From NCBI RefSeq assembly GCF_014490445.1, contig NZ_JACTUZ010000005.1, positions 1 through 64,000 on the forward strand: a DNA stretch of 64,000 nt, given 5' to 3'. Under the pieces are notes generated by a model, which saw only the letters and a list, made by a program, of their open reading frames with translations, was not told the origin of the DNA and did not search any database. Numbering within the stretch: position 1 is the first letter of the stretch; every line of letters begins with the position of its first letter. The translations under genes were made by a program, and so were the position numbers. This document shows, one piece after another, positions 42,707-52,667 of the stretch. The DNA comes from Pseudoroseomonas ludipueritiae. Its GTDB lineage: Bacteria; Pseudomonadota; Alphaproteobacteria; Acetobacterales; Acetobacteraceae.

Positions 42707-43678
42707 ATGAGCGTGGAACAGGACCCTGGCGATGCCTTGTCCGGCATGCCGGAATGCCTGGGGCAGGTGATCATCCCCCGGGCGCATGACATCGGTGGCT
42801 TCGAGGTGCGGCGTGCCCTGCCGGCCAAGGAGCGGCAGATGGTCGGGCCCTTTATCTTCTTTGACCAGATGGGGCCGGGCGAGTTCCTTTCCGGCAAGGG
42901 CCTTGACGTGCGGCCGCATCCGCATATCGGCCTTTCCACCGTCACCTATCTCTTTGATGGCGCCATCCAGCACCGGGACAGCCTGGGCTCCGACCAGCCC
43001 ATCGTGCCGGGGGACGTGAACTGGATGACCGCCGGGCGCGGCATCACCCATTCCGAGCGCACGGGTGCGGCGCTGCGCGCCAGCGGCAGCAAGCTCTTCG
43101 GCATACAATCCTGGGTGGCGCTGCCGAAGCATGCGGAGGACACCGCGCCGGGCTTCGCCCACCACGCCGCCGCCGCCTTGCCGGTGCTGGAGGATGGCGG
43201 CGTCAGGCTGCGGCTGATCGCGGGCGAGGGGTGGGGCATTCATTCGCCTGTCGCGACATCATCGGTGCTGTTCTATGCGGATGCCGCCCTGGCGCCCGGT
43301 GCGCAGCTGCCATTGCCGGACCACCACGAGGAACGTGCCGTCTATGTGCTGGATGGCACCGTGGAGATCGCGGGGCAGCCTTTCGAGCCCGGCCGGATGC
43401 TGGTCTTCCGGGCCGGGGACCGGCTCGCCATCAAGGCCGGCGTCAAAGGGGCGCGGGTCCTGCTGCTGGGCGGCGCGGCCATGGATGGGCCGCGCTACCT
43501 CTTCTGGAACTTCGTCTCCTCTTCCCGCGAGCGGATCGAGCAGGCGAAGGCCGACTGGAAGGCCGGCCGTTTCGCCACTGTGCCGGGGGACGACAAGGAG
43601 TTCATCCCGCTGCCGGAGGAACGCATCCGCGTTCGTGCCGGCGTGCAATCCCCCGCGGCAGGCTCGCCGACCAGCTAG
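42707..43678 (+). CDS. Pirin-family protein
   Basis: 323 residues from ATG 42707 (a GTG at 42689 is the far end of the open frame). Bicupin: the N-terminal cupin has the iron ligands in VRPHPHIGLSTVTYLFDG and HRDSLGSDQPI, and pirin hallmarks WMTAGRGITHSER and GIQSWVALP. The C-terminal cupin is LPDHHEERAVYVLDG. Some pirins have quercetinase activity or act as redox-sensitive regulators. No partner gene points to one role. It ends 4 bases inside the convergent M3 peptidase gene. Confidence 0.88.
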   Translation: MSVEQDPGDALSGMPECLGQVIIPRAHDIGGFEVRRALPAKERQMVGPFIFFDQMGPGEFLSGKGLDVRPHPHIGLSTVTYLFDGAIQHRDSLGSDQPIVPGDVNWMTAGRGITHSERTGAALRASGSKLFGIQSWVALPKHAEDTAPGFAHHAAAALPVLEDGGVRLRLIAGEGWGIHSPVATSSVLFYADAALAPGAQLPLPDHHEERAVYVLDGTVEIAGQPFEPGRMLVFRAGDRLAIKAGVKGARVLLLGGAAMDGPRYLFWNFVSSSRERIEQAKADWKAGRFATVPGDDKEFIPLPEERIRVRAGVQSPAAGSPTS

Positions 43679-45705
43679 GCTGCCGCTTGCAGGCCGCGGT
43701 TGCGGAGAAGGGCCTTGGTGCTCGGCTCCCGGCCGCGGAACTCGACGTAAAGCTGCATCGGGTCCCTGGTGTCGCCGGCGCTGAGCAGCCGCCGCAGCCG
43801 CGCGGCCGTGGCGGGATCGAAGGCATTGCCGGTTTCCTCGAAGGCCTCGAAGCCATCGGCATCCAGCACTTCCGACCAGAGGTAGGAGTAGTAGCCCGCC
43901 GCATAGCCGCCGCCGGCGAAAAGATGCTGGAAATGCGCGGGACGGTGGCGGATGCCGATTTCGGCCGGCATGCCGATGCTGGCCAGGAACTCGCGCTCGA
44001 AGGTGTCGATCTCGATGCTTTCCGGCGCCGGATGGCTATGCAGCGCCATGTCGATCAGCGCTGAGGACACGTATTCCACCGTGGCGAAGCCCTGGTTGAA
44101 GGTCTGTGCCGCCCGTAGCCGCTCGATCAGCGCATCCGGCAGTGGGGCGCCCGTCTCGTGGTGCAGGGCGTATTGGCGCAGGGTCTCTGGCAATGCCACC
44201 CAATGCTCGTAGATTTGCGAAGGCAGTTCCACGAAGTCCCGCCGCACCGAGGTGCCGGATTGCGCGGGGTAGCGGACCTGGCTCAGCAGCCCGTGCAGGG
44301 CGTGGCCGAATTCATGGAACAGCGTCTCGGCATCGTCGAAGCTCAGCAGCGTCGGCTTTGCCTTGGCGAAGTTGTTGTTGTTGACGATGATCGGCGTGAC
44401 CGGAGCGTCCAGGTTCTCCTGGTCGCGGTAGCTGCTCATCCAGGCGCCGGAACGCTTGTCGGCGCGCGCATAGGGGTCCGCCAGGAAGACGCCGACGGTG
44501 CCCTTCTCGTCCCGCACCTCATAAGCCTGCACATCGGGATGATAGGTCGGGATATCCTCCCGCCGCAGGAATTCGAGGCCGAAGAGCCGGCCGGCAGTGT
44601 CGAAGGCCGCGCGCTGGATGTTCTCGAACTCGAAGAAGGATTTCAGTTCTGCTTCGTCCAGCGCGTAATCGGCGAGGCGCACTTTCTCGCTGTAGTAGCG
44701 CCAATCCCACGGGGCCAGGGCATCGTTGAAGCCCTCGGTGCGCGCCAGCTCCAGCCGCCGCCCGCGCTCGGCGGCGGCGCGGCGCTTGGCAGGCTCCCAG
44801 ACTTCCGCCAGCAGGCCCTGGGCGGCTTCCACCGAGCCGGCCATGCTGTCGGCCAGCCGGAAGGTGGCGAAGTCGGGGTAGCCCAGCAGCCGCGCGCGCT
44901 CGTCACGCAATGCCAGGATCTCCGGGATCAGCGGGCGGTTGTCATGGGCGCCGGGATGGGTACCGCGCGCGACCCAGGCCTCATAGGCGACCCGGCGAAG
45001 GTCCCGGCGGGCCGAGAAGGTCAGGAAGGGCTCGATCAGGGAGCGGGAGAGGGTGATGGCGTAGCCGGTGATGCCACGTTCCACCGCCGCCTGGGCCGCG
45101 CCGGCGCGCAGGAAATCCGGCAGCCCGTCGAGGTCGGCCTCGGTCAGCGGCAGGTGCCAGGCCTTTTCGTCATGCAGCACATTCTGGCCGAAGGCGGTGT
45201 GCAGCACGGCCAGGCGCTCCGAGATCTCGCTCATCCGCGCCTTCTCGGCCGGCGCCAGGGCCGCGCCGCTGCGGATGAAGCCGAGATGCGTGCGGTCCAG
45301 CAGCCGCAACTGGTCCTCCTCCAGCCCCAGCCTATCCCGCTGCGCGTGCAGCGCGGCGACACGGGCGAAGAGCGACGGGTCCAGCGCCACCTTCATGCCG
45401 TGCTGGGCGAGCTGCGGCGAAAGCTCCCGGTCCAGTTCCTCCAGCGCCTCGCCACCCAGGCTGGCGGTGAGGTTGCCGAAGACATTGCCGATCCGCTCCA
45501 GCGCCCGGCCGCTGCGTTGCAGGGCCTCAATCGTATTGGCGAAGGTGGGGGCCGCCGGGTCGGTGCCGATGGCGGCGATCTCGGCCAGATGCTCCTCCAT
45601 GGCCGCCGCGAAGGCCGGCGGGAAGTGCTCTGGCCGGATGCTGTCGAAGGGCGGCATCCCGAAGGGGCCGGTCCAGGGGGCGAGGAGGGGGTTGCTCGTG
45701 GTCAT
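43675..45705 (-). CDS. M3-family zinc oligopeptidase (Dcp/PrlC-like)
   Basis: 676 residues from ATG 45705, which has AGGGG just upstream; a longer frame to 45756 lacks such a site. The thimet-type zinc motif HEFGHALHG lies at His464-Glu465-His468, with the third ligand Glu about 25-30 residues later (family knowledge). Start sequence NPLLAPWTGPFGMPPFDSIRP is typical of the Dcp/oligopeptidase A group. There is no signal peptide, so it degrades short peptides in the cytoplasm. Confidence 0.93.
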   Translation of the reverse strand: MTTSNPLLAPWTGPFGMPPFDSIRPEHFPPAFAAAMEEHLAEIAAIGTDPAAPTFANTIEALQRSGRALERIGNVFGNLTASLGGEALEELDRELSPQLAQHGMKVALDPSLFARVAALHAQRDRLGLEEDQLRLLDRTHLGFIRSGAALAPAEKARMSEISERLAVLHTAFGQNVLHDEKAWHLPLTEADLDGLPDFLRAGAAQAAVERGITGYAITLSRSLIEPFLTFSARRDLRRVAYEAWVARGTHPGAHDNRPLIPEILALRDERARLLGYPDFATFRLADSMAGSVEAAQGLLAEVWEPAKRRAAAERGRRLELARTEGFNDALAPWDWRYYSEKVRLADYALDEAELKSFFEFENIQRAAFDTAGRLFGLEFLRREDIPTYHPDVQAYEVRDEKGTVGVFLADPYARADKRSGAWMSSYRDQENLDAPVTPIIVNNNNFAKAKPTLLSFDDAETLFHEFGHALHGLLSQVRYPAQSGTSVRRDFVELPSQIYEHWVALPETLRQYALHHETGAPLPDALIERLRAAQTFNQGFATVEYVSSALIDMALHSHPAPESIEIDTFEREFLASIGMPAEIGIRHRPAHFQHLFAGGGYAAGYYSYLWSEVLDADGFEAFEETGNAFDPATAARLRRLLSAGDTRDPMQLYVEFRGREPSTKALLRNRGLQAAA

Positions 45706-45810
45706 CCCCTGATCCGGGCAGAAGCTCCAGGCTCGGTCAAGAGCCAGCGGCGCCATGGAGGGCTGCCCGCCACCGATGTCACTGCTGCGTGAAGCGCGCC
45801 GCCCGCGGCG

Positions 45811-46341
45811 TCAGGTCACCTGCCGCTTGCTCAGCTTTCGCGCCAGCGTGCGGCGGTGCATGCCCAGGCGGCGTGCGGCCTCGGAGATATTGAAGCCGGT
45901 ATCCGCCAGGGTCTGGTGGATATGCTCCCATTCCAGGGTCTTGATGGAGGTCGGGCGCTCCGTCACCGGCACTTCGGCATCGGCCTCGGCATGGAAGGCG
46001 GCCTCGATGTCGTCGGTATTGGAAGGCTTGGCCAGGTAGTGGCAGGCGCCCAGCTTGATGGCCTCCACCGCCGTGGCGATGCTGGCGAAGCCGGTGAGCA
46101 CCACGATCAGCATGGCCGGGTCATGCGCATGCAGCGCCTGCACGCAGGCGAGGCCCGAAGCCCCCGCCAGCTTCAGGTCCACCACGGCATATTGCGGCGT
46201 GTCGTGCTTCAGCAGCTCCAGCATTTCCTCCAGCCCTGGCGCGGCCAGGACGCGGTAACCCCGCCGCTCGAAGGAGCGCTTGAGGGTGCGGGAGAAGCTG
46301 GCATCGTCCTCGACGATCAGCAGCAGGCGCTCAGGCGGCAT
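45811..46341 (-). CDS. regA: Redox response regulator RegA/ActR/PrrA
   Basis: 176 residues. Receiver domain with Asp55 in YAVVDLKLAGASGL and Lys in HYLAKPSNTDD. A short proline-containing linker leads to a Fis-type helix-turn-helix, NISEAARRLGMHRRTLARKL, the highly conserved RegA DNA-binding end. Length and order match RegA of Rhodobacter. Its start overlaps the regB stop by 11 bases. RegBA systems adjust oxidase, nitrogen and carbon genes to oxygen and quinone redox state; here the pair directly follows cyoABCD-surf1. Confidence 0.93.
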   Translation of the reverse strand: MPPERLLLIVEDDASFSRTLKRSFERRGYRVLAAPGLEEMLELLKHDTPQYAVVDLKLAGASGLACVQALHAHDPAMLIVVLTGFASIATAVEAIKLGACHYLAKPSNTDDIEAAFHAEADAEVPVTERPTSIKTLEWEHIHQTLADTGFNISEAARRLGMHRRTLARKLSKRQVT

Positions 46342-47668
46342 GGTCGGCGCTTCCTTCGATCGCCAGGGCAGCGAGGGGCAGGGTCAGCGTCACCGTCGCC
46401 CCGCCCCCCGCCCGGTTGGAGGCGGTGACGGTGCCGCCCAGTTTCCGCACCACGTTCACGACCAGGAACAGCCCCAGCCCGCCGCCCGTGCGGCCCTTGC
46501 TGGAGCGGTAGGGCTTGCCGAACTCATCCAGCATGTCCGGCGCGAAGCCGGGGCCGTTGTCGCTGACCTCCAGAACCATATTGGCCTCCTGCCTGTAGGC
46601 CGAGAGGCGGATGGGGAGCCCGCTGCTTTCATAGGCATTGTCCAGCACGTTGAAGAGCACCTGCTTCAGCGCCCGGTCCGCGATGATCTCCAGGTTCCGA
46701 TCCAGGCTGCTGTCCCAGGTCAAGGTGGCGGCGGGGCGGGTGATGCGCCAGTCCTCCACCAGCTCCCGCAGGAAGGTATTGGCCAGGGTGAGCGTCGGCG
46801 CTTCCCCGCGTGCCTCGCCGGCCGAGAGCAGGATGCCGCTCACGATCGCCTTGCAGCGTTCCACCGCCACCTGCATCTCGTCGATCTCCTGCAGCAGGTC
46901 GGGCATGGAGCGGAGTGCTTCCATACGGCGCCAGTCGCCCAGGATCACGGAGACGGTGGAGAGCGGCGTACCCAGCTCATGCGCGGCGCCGGAGGCTAGC
47001 AGGCCCATCCGGACGATATGGTCGGCCTCCGCCGCCTGCTGGCGCATATGGGCGAGATTGGCGTCCCGCGCCCGCAGATTGCCGTTGATCCGCGTGACAA
47101 AGACCACCAGCAGCGCGGCATCCAGGATGAAGCAGACCAGCAGGCCTTGCAGGTGCAGCCGGAACAGGTCGTCCGCGAGGTGGGAGGGCAGTTCCAGCGG
47201 CCGGTAATGCAGGGTCAGGCCCAGCACGCAGGCGCTGGTGATGCCCACCAGCGCCCAGGCGCGGCGCACATCCAGCAGCACCGCCGCCAGCGTCACCTGC
47301 AACAGGTAGAGCGAGATGAAGGGATTGGTGGGCCCGCCGCTGAGGTAGAGCTGCACCGTCAGCGCCGCCACATCGAAGGTCAACGCCAGGAAGAGCGCGG
47401 AGCTGCTGACCTCCGCCCGCCCCCGCAGCCACAGGTGGCTGACGAGGTTCAGCAGCACCAGCACAACCAGCACCAGCGCCATGGTGCCGAGCGGCAGGGT
47501 GATGCCGAAGCCGAGATGCACGATGCTGATGGTCAGCAACTGCCCGAAGACGGCCAGCCAGCGGAGCTGGATCAGTTGCAGCATGTTCTTGCGGCCGGCC
47601 GCGTCGCCCGCCCCGGCGGCTGGACCCTCCAGGGAGGAGGCCGTCGGGCGAAGGGTGACAGAACTCAT
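46331..47668 (-). CDS. regB: Redox-sensing histidine kinase RegB/PrrB
   Basis: 445 residues from ATG 47668; an upstream in-frame extension to 47758 crosses the surf1 end. Six membrane segments precede the kinase. RegB hallmarks are all visible: QLRWLAVFGQ near the N terminus, the quinone-binding heptad SGGPTNPF, the H-box AAHELGTPLS with His230, and the redox Cys272 in VERCKAIVSG. N- and G-boxes: VLDNAYESS, DNGPGF, GGGLGLF. It phosphorylates RegA, whose gene overlaps its end. Confidence 0.94.
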   Translation of the reverse strand: MSSVTLRPTASSLEGPAAGAGDAAGRKNMLQLIQLRWLAVFGQLLTISIVHLGFGITLPLGTMALVLVVLVLLNLVSHLWLRGRAEVSSSALFLALTFDVAALTVQLYLSGGPTNPFISLYLLQVTLAAVLLDVRRAWALVGITSACVLGLTLHYRPLELPSHLADDLFRLHLQGLLVCFILDAALLVVFVTRINGNLRARDANLAHMRQQAAEADHIVRMGLLASGAAHELGTPLSTVSVILGDWRRMEALRSMPDLLQEIDEMQVAVERCKAIVSGILLSAGEARGEAPTLTLANTFLRELVEDWRITRPAATLTWDSSLDRNLEIIADRALKQVLFNVLDNAYESSGLPIRLSAYRQEANMVLEVSDNGPGFAPDMLDEFGKPYRSSKGRTGGGLGLFLVVNVVRKLGGTVTASNRAGGGATVTLTLPLAALAIEGSADHAA

Positions 47669-47714
47669 CGTGCTTTCTCCGTGGGCGGACCGGACCGGCA
47701 CGGATGCCGGGGGC

Positions 47715-48473
47715 TCAGCCTGGGTGCCGCCTCGCCCGCCATTCCTCCCGCGCCACATAGGCGGCAGCGCCAGCGAGCATCAGGGCCAGAGCATACCATG
47801 TCAGCGCATAGACCAAATGGCTGTTGGGGAAGGAGACCACGGTCAGGCCCCCCACCGGCAGCCCGCCGGGATTGGGCGTGGCATCGGCGTCGACAAAGAA
47901 GGGCGCGACGTCCGTCAGCTCCCGGGCGACGGCGATGGCCTCGACATCCCGCGAATGCCACCGGTCAGCCGCTGGGTCATTGCTGCGCAGGAAGCCGCCC
48001 TTTGGCTCCGTCACGCGCAGCAGGCCGGTGACGGTGACCTCGCCCGGCCGCTCGGCCGCCGCGCGGCTGGCACGATCCCGCCGGCCCGCCGGCACGAAGC
48101 CACGGTTGACCAGCAGGGTACCGTCCCGCATCCGCAGCGGCGTCATCACCCAGAAGCCGGCACCGAGGGCGGTCGCCGCCTGAGTCAGCGTTTCCTGGTC
48201 GTAGAGGAAGGTGCCTGTGGCCTGGACGCGGCGGTATTCATCGGCCGCGGCGGTGACCCGGGGCCAGTCGGCGCGCGGGGGAAGGGGGGCCGGTGGGGCG
48301 TGGATGCGGGCATCCACGCGCGCGATCAGGTCGAGCTTCCAGGCGCGGCGCTCGACCTGCCAGGTGCCCAGCGCCACCAGGCCGATGATGCCCAGCAGCG
48401 CCAGGAGCCCCAGCAGCGCGAGCGCCACCGGGGAGCGGCGCCGTGCCGCGCCGCTGGTATCAGAGGCTGGCAC
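47715..48473 (-). CDS. SURF1-family terminal-oxidase assembly protein
   Basis: 252 residues with two membrane segments, one at each end (LALLGLLALLGIIGLVALG and LVYALTWYALALMLAGAAAY). SURF1 marks: GTWQVERRAWKLDLI, TGTFLYDQET, GFWVMTPLRM, LVNRGFVP, and PVGGLTVVSFPNSHLVYALTW. SURF1 helps insert heme into subunit I of heme-copper oxidases. Here it follows cyoD by 9 bases and so serves the quinol oxidase. Confidence 0.92.
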   Translation of the reverse strand: MPASDTSGAARRRSPVALALLGLLALLGIIGLVALGTWQVERRAWKLDLIARVDARIHAPPAPLPPRADWPRVTAAADEYRRVQATGTFLYDQETLTQAATALGAGFWVMTPLRMRDGTLLVNRGFVPAGRRDRASRAAAERPGEVTVTGLLRVTEPKGGFLRSNDPAADRWHSRDVEAIAVARELTDVAPFFVDADATPNPGGLPVGGLTVVSFPNSHLVYALTWYALALMLAGAAAYVAREEWRARRHPG

Positions 48474-48482
48474 GGCGGGGGG

Positions 48483-48884
48483 TCACGGCATGCTCCGCAT
48501 GTCGTGCGGCATGGGCATCATGTTGGTGTTCATGTGGTACATGACCCAGAGAGAGCCAGCCAGGGTGATCACCACGATCACCAGGGTGAAGATCAGCGCC
48601 AGCATGGTCCATCCGCCTTCCGAGCGGCTGTTCATGTGCAGGAAGTACACCATGTGCACCACGATCTGCACCACGGCGAAGCCCATGACAACGAAGGCCG
48701 TCACGCGCGTATCCGCGATGACATCGCCCATCACCAGCCAGAAGGGAATGGCGGTGAGAATGACGGAGAGCAGGAAGCCCGCGACATAGCCCTTGAAGGA
48801 GCCGTGGCCGGCTTCCTCGCCATGGCCGTGGACAGCGCCGTGGCCATGCACGTCGCCGCTGTGCGGTGCCGGTTGCGCGCTCAT
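48483..48884 (-). CDS. cyoD: Cytochrome o ubiquinol oxidase subunit IV
   Basis: 133 residues from ATG 48884, overlapping the cyoC stop by 4 bases. Three membrane segments (GYVAGFLLSVILTAIPFWL, VTAFVVMGFAVVQIVVHMVY, MLALIFTLVIVVITLAGSLW). The first 30 residues are unusually rich in His and Gly (DVHGHGAVHGHGEEAGHG), which could bind metal. It stabilises the oxidase. The frame is open far upstream inside cyoC but only this start fits the family. Confidence 0.9.
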   Translation of the reverse strand: MSAQPAPHSGDVHGHGAVHGHGEEAGHGSFKGYVAGFLLSVILTAIPFWLVMGDVIADTRVTAFVVMGFAVVQIVVHMVYFLHMNSRSEGGWTMLALIFTLVIVVITLAGSLWVMYHMNTNMMPMPHDMRSMP

Positions 48885-49519
48885 TGAAGCACCCCGATCA
48901 GATAGACGAAGGAGAAGACGCCGATCCAGATGACGTCCAGGAAGTGCCAGAAGAGGCTGAGGCACATCAGGCGCCGCTTGTTCTCCGCCACCAGGCCTCG
49001 CTGCGCCACCTGCACCATCAGCACCACCAGCCAGATGATGCCAAAGGTGACGTGCAGCCCGTGCGTGCCCACCAGCGTGAAGAAGGAGGACAGGAAGGCG
49101 CTGCGCTGCGGCACCGCGCCCTCGTGGATCAGGTGGGAGAATTCGTAGAGCTCGATACCCAGGAAGGCGAGGCCGAAGAGGCCCGTGACGCCCAGCCAGA
49201 AGAGCGTGGCGGCCTTGCGGTTCCGCTCCATCAGCAACATGGCGAAGCCATAGGTGATGGAGGAGAAGAGCAGCATCGAGGTGTTCAGCGCCACCAGCGA
49301 CAGGTCGAACAGATGCGCCGGACCGGGCCCGGCCGCGTAGTTGCGGCCGAGCACGCCGTAGGTCGCGAAGAGCACGGCGAAGATGAGGCAATCGCTCATC
49401 AGGTAGATCCAGAAGCCGAGCATGGTGCCGGCCCCCGAATGCACGTGCTCGTGTTCCTCCGTGTTGTAGAAGGTCACCGCCCCGGCCGGGGCGGGGCTAT
49501 GGGCATGCGCGTTCGCCAT
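48881..49519 (-). CDS. cyoC: Cytochrome o ubiquinol oxidase subunit III
   Basis: 212 residues from ATG 49519; the longer open frame (to 49630) overlaps cyoB out of frame and is rejected. Five membrane segments, beginning TMLGFWIYLMSDCLIFAVLF, with ELYEFSHLI and GTHGLHVTFGIIWLV of the subunit-III family. It starts 4 bases after the cyoB stop. Confidence 0.93.
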   Translation of the reverse strand: MANAHAHSPAPAGAVTFYNTEEHEHVHSGAGTMLGFWIYLMSDCLIFAVLFATYGVLGRNYAAGPGPAHLFDLSLVALNTSMLLFSSITYGFAMLLMERNRKAATLFWLGVTGLFGLAFLGIELYEFSHLIHEGAVPQRSAFLSSFFTLVGTHGLHVTFGIIWLVVLMVQVAQRGLVAENKRRLMCLSLFWHFLDVIWIGVFSFVYLIGVLQ

Positions 49520-49523
49520 GTCC

Positions 49524-51524
49524 TTACTCCCCCGCCAGCATCCGGGTGCGGGCACCCTCCGCGCGCGCCACATCCTCGGCCGGGATGTAGAACTCGCGGT
49601 CGTAGTTGAAGGTATGCACGATGGACACAACCAGGATCGCCAGGAAGGCCAAGGCGGCGAGCCACCACATGTACCAGATCATGCCGACGGCGAAGGCCAC
49701 CGAGAGCGCCGAAAGGATGACACCCGTGCCGGTGTTCTTCGGCATGTGGATCGGCCGGAAGCCGCTCACCGGGCGCTCGGAACCGCGCTTCTTCATGTCC
49801 CACCAGGCGTCGAGGTCATGCACCACCGGCGTGAAGGCGAAGTTGTAGTCCGGCGGTGGGGAGGAGGTGGCCCATTCCAGGGTACGGCCGCCCCAGGGGT
49901 CGCCGGTCCAGTCCCGCAGCTGGTCACGCTTGAAGTAGCTGACCACCAGCTGGATCAGGAAGGAAGCAATGCCGATGGCGATCAGCACCGCGCCAATAGC
50001 GGCGATGATGAACCAGATCTGCAGCGATGGGTCGTCGAAGTGGTTGACGCGGCGCGTCACGCCCATCAGCCCTAGCACGTAGAGCGGCATGAAGGCGACC
50101 CAGAAGCCGATCAGCCAGAACCAGAAGGACATCTTGCCCCAGAAGGGATCGAGCTTGTAGCCGAAGGCCTTCGGGTACCAGTAGGTGATGCCGGCCAGCA
50201 GGCCGAAGACCACGCCGCCGATGATCACGTTGTGGAAGTGCGCGATCAGGAACAGCGAGTTGTGCAGCTGGAAGTCCGCCGGCGGCACCGCCAGCAGCAC
50301 GCCCGTCATGCCACCGATCACGAAGGTGACCATGAAGCCAACGGTCCACATCATCGGCAGCTCGAAGCGGATGCGGCCGCGATACATGGTGAAGAGCCAG
50401 TTGAAGATCTTCGCGCCGGTCGGGATCGAGATCACCATGGTGGTGATGCCGAAGAAGGAATTGACGCTGGCGCCGGAGCCCATGGTGAAGAAGTGGTGCA
50501 GCCAGACCAGGTAGGACAGGATGGTGATCACGACGGTCGCATAGACCATCGAGGTATAGCCGAAGAGGCGCTTGGAGCAGTAGGTGGACACGACCTCGGA
50601 GAAGATGCCGAAGGCGGGCAGGATCAGGATGTAGACTTCCGGGTGGCCCCAGATCCAGATGAGGTTGACATACATCATCGGGTTGCCGCCGAAGTCGCTG
50701 GTGAAGAAGTTCGTCCCCACGTAGCGGTCCAGCGAGAGCAGCACGAGCACGGCCGTCAGCACCGGGAAGGCAGCCACGATCAGCACGTTGGTGCAGAGCG
50801 AGGTCCAGGTGAAGACCGGCATCTTCATCATGCTCATGCCCGGCGCGCGCATCTTCACGATGGTCGCGATCAGGTTGATGCCTGATAGCAACGTGCCCAC
50901 GCCCGCGACCTGCAAGGCCCAGATGTAGTAGTCCACGCCCACGCCCGGACTGGCCTCTATGCCGGAGAGCGGCGGATAGGCCAGCCAGCCGGTCTGCGCG
51001 AACTCACCCACGAACAACGACATCATGACGATGACGGCGCCCGCGGTCGTCATCCAGAAGGAGAAGTTGTTCAGGAAGGGGAAGGCCACGTCGCGCGCGC
51101 CGATCTGCAGCGGCACCACGAAGTTCATCAGCCCTGTCACCAGCGGCATGGCGAAGAAGAAGATCATGATCACGCCATGGGCGGTGAAGATCTGATCGTA
51201 ATGGTGCGGGGGCAGGTAGCCCTCCGACCCGCCAAAGGCGATGGCCTGCTGGGCGCGCATCATGATGGCGTCGGAGAAGCCGCGCAGCAGCATCACCAGC
51301 GACAGGATGACATACATGATGCCGATGCGCTTGTGGTCCACGGTGGTGAACCATTCACGCCAGAGATAGGCCCAGAGCCGGTATTTCGTGATCGCCGCAA
51401 CCAGCGCGAGGCCGCCCAGGGCGACCACGGCGAAGGTGACGACCAGGATCGGCTCGTGCAGCGGCAGGGAGTTCAGCGACAGGCGGCCGAACAAGAACGA
51501 CGTTGAGTCCGGGGAAGGTGGCAT
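49524..51524 (-). CDS. cyoB: Cytochrome o ubiquinol oxidase subunit I
   Basis: 666 residues. Heme-copper oxidase core with about 14-15 membrane segments. [18 protein letters not shown] holds the CuB His, the cross-linked Tyr and the proton-channel Glu; a pair of His ligands is in WLHHFF and [10 protein letters not shown]. The quinol-binding residues of E. coli CyoB are kept: Arg81 and Asp85 in [10 protein letters not shown] and His107/108 in PPHHYDQIF. It reduces oxygen to water with ubiquinol and pumps protons. Confidence 0.96.
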   Translation of the reverse strand: MPPSPDSTSFLFGRLSLNSLPLHEPILVVTFAVVALGGLALVAAITKYRLWAYLWREWFTTVDHKRIGIMYVILSLVMLLRGFSDAIMMRAQQAIAFGGSEGYLPPHHYDQIFTAHGVIMIFFFAMPLVTGLMNFVVPLQIGARDVAFPFLNNFSFWMTTAGAVIVMMSLFVGEFAQTGWLAYPPLSGIEASPGVGVDYYIWALQVAGVGTLLSGINLIATIVKMRAPGMSMMKMPVFTWTSLCTNVLIVAAFPVLTAVLVLLSLDRYVGTNFFTSDFGGNPMMYVNLIWIWGHPEVYILILPAFGIFSEVVSTYCSKRLFGYTSMVYATVVITILSYLVWLHHFFTMGSGASVNSFFGITTMVISIPTGAKIFNWLFTMYRGRIRFELPMMWTVGFMVTFVIGGMTGVLLAVPPADFQLHNSLFLIAHFHNVIIGGVVFGLLAGITYWYPKAFGYKLDPFWGKMSFWFWLIGFWVAFMPLYVLGLMGVTRRVNHFDDPSLQIWFIIAAIGAVLIAIGIASFLIQLVVSYFKRDQLRDWTGDPWGGRTLEWATSSPPPDYNFAFTPVVHDLDAWWDMKKRGSERPVSGFRPIHMPKNTGTGVILSALSVAFAVGMIWYMWWLAALAFLAILVVSIVHTFNYDREFYIPAEDVARAEGARTRMLAGE

Positions 51525-51602
51525 GGGTCTAATCAGTCATTCCGTTGGTCATGGCCACGGGCAGCACAGGCGCCCCTGCCGTGGCAGGCAGGGGCGACAG
51601 GT

Positions 51603-52667
51603 TCAGTTGATGGCGCTGGACTGCGCCGGCTGGCCGGTGCCACGGGCATCGGCGAAGGTACAGAAGGCGGCGACGTAGCGCTGCGGCCTGCCGGAAGGCG
51701 TGGGCTCGGGGCTGGTCAGCACGTTCACGGTGCCGGCCATGCCGAGGCCGCCGCGCATGTCGATGCCCATCATCTGGTCCATGCACATGCGGGAGGCGTC
51801 GACGCAGCGGTTGACGACGGCGTTGAACAGGTCCGGCGCGAAGCTGGCGAAGTGGCGCACCGGCTCCTTATGGCTGGGCTTCTCCAGCTCAAGGTACTCG
51901 GCGCGGCCGAGCTGCGCGGTGTTGTTCGCCTTGGCATCGGCCACCCAGCGGTTGAAGTCATCCGTGCTCAGGCCATGCACCTTGAAGTGCATGTCGGAGA
52001 AGCCGCCGCCGCTGTAGTTGGCGGAAAGCCCATGATAGACGCCGGGCTTGTTGATGACGGCGTGCAGCTGGGTCTGCATGCCCGGCATGGCGTAGATCAT
52101 GCCCGCCATGGCCGGCACCGAGAAGGCATTCATGACGGTGGAGGCGGTGATGTTGAACTTCACCGGCACATCCACAGGCAGCGCCAGCTCGTTGATCGAG
52201 GCGACGCCCTGCTCGGGATAGAGGAAGAGCCACTTCCAATCCAGCGCCACGACATCGACCTGCAGCGGCTTCACGTCCGCGGGCAGCGGGCGCTCGGCAT
52301 CCAGGCGCGCGATGGGGCGATAAGGGTCCAGCAGGTGGGTGCCCACCCAGGTCAGCCCGCCCAGCGCCACGATGATGCAGAGCGGCGCGGACCAGATGAT
52401 GACCTCCAGCCGGGTGGAATGATTCCATTCGGGGTCGTAGGTCGCGCTGGTATTGGACTGGCGGTAGCGCCAGGCGAAGAACAAGGTCAGCAGGATCACC
52501 GGAACGATAATGATCAGCATCAACACCGTGGACCAGACAATCAGGTCACGCTGCTGCGCCGCCACATCACCGGACGGATTCATGATGACCAGGTTGCACC
52601 CCGACAGCAGGAGTGCCAGCGGCCCCAGGGCCAGGAGACGCAGGATCTTGGAAGCCATACCCATCAC
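51603..52667 (-). CDS. cyoA: Cytochrome o ubiquinol oxidase subunit II
   Basis: 354 residues. Lipoprotein signal ALGPLALLLSGCNLVIM, two membrane segments, then a cupredoxin domain that lacks the CuA ligands, which marks a quinol rather than a cytochrome c oxidase. Motif WKWLFLYPEQGVASINELALP is typical of CyoA. The C-terminal tail carries four extra cysteines (NRCVDASRMCMDQ and others) of unknown role. It is the first gene of cyoABCD-surf1-regBA. A 78-base gap separates it from cyoB. Confidence 0.94.
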   Translation of the reverse strand: MMGMASKILRLLALGPLALLLSGCNLVIMNPSGDVAAQQRDLIVWSTVLMLIIIVPVILLTLFFAWRYRQSNTSATYDPEWNHSTRLEVIIWSAPLCIIVALGGLTWVGTHLLDPYRPIARLDAERPLPADVKPLQVDVVALDWKWLFLYPEQGVASINELALPVDVPVKFNITASTVMNAFSVPAMAGMIYAMPGMQTQLHAVINKPGVYHGLSANYSGGGFSDMHFKVHGLSTDDFNRWVADAKANNTAQLGRAEYLELEKPSHKEPVRHFASFAPDLFNAVVNRCVDASRMCMDQMMGIDMRGGLGMAGTVNVLTSPEPTPSGRPQRYVAAFCTFADARGTGQPAQSSAIN

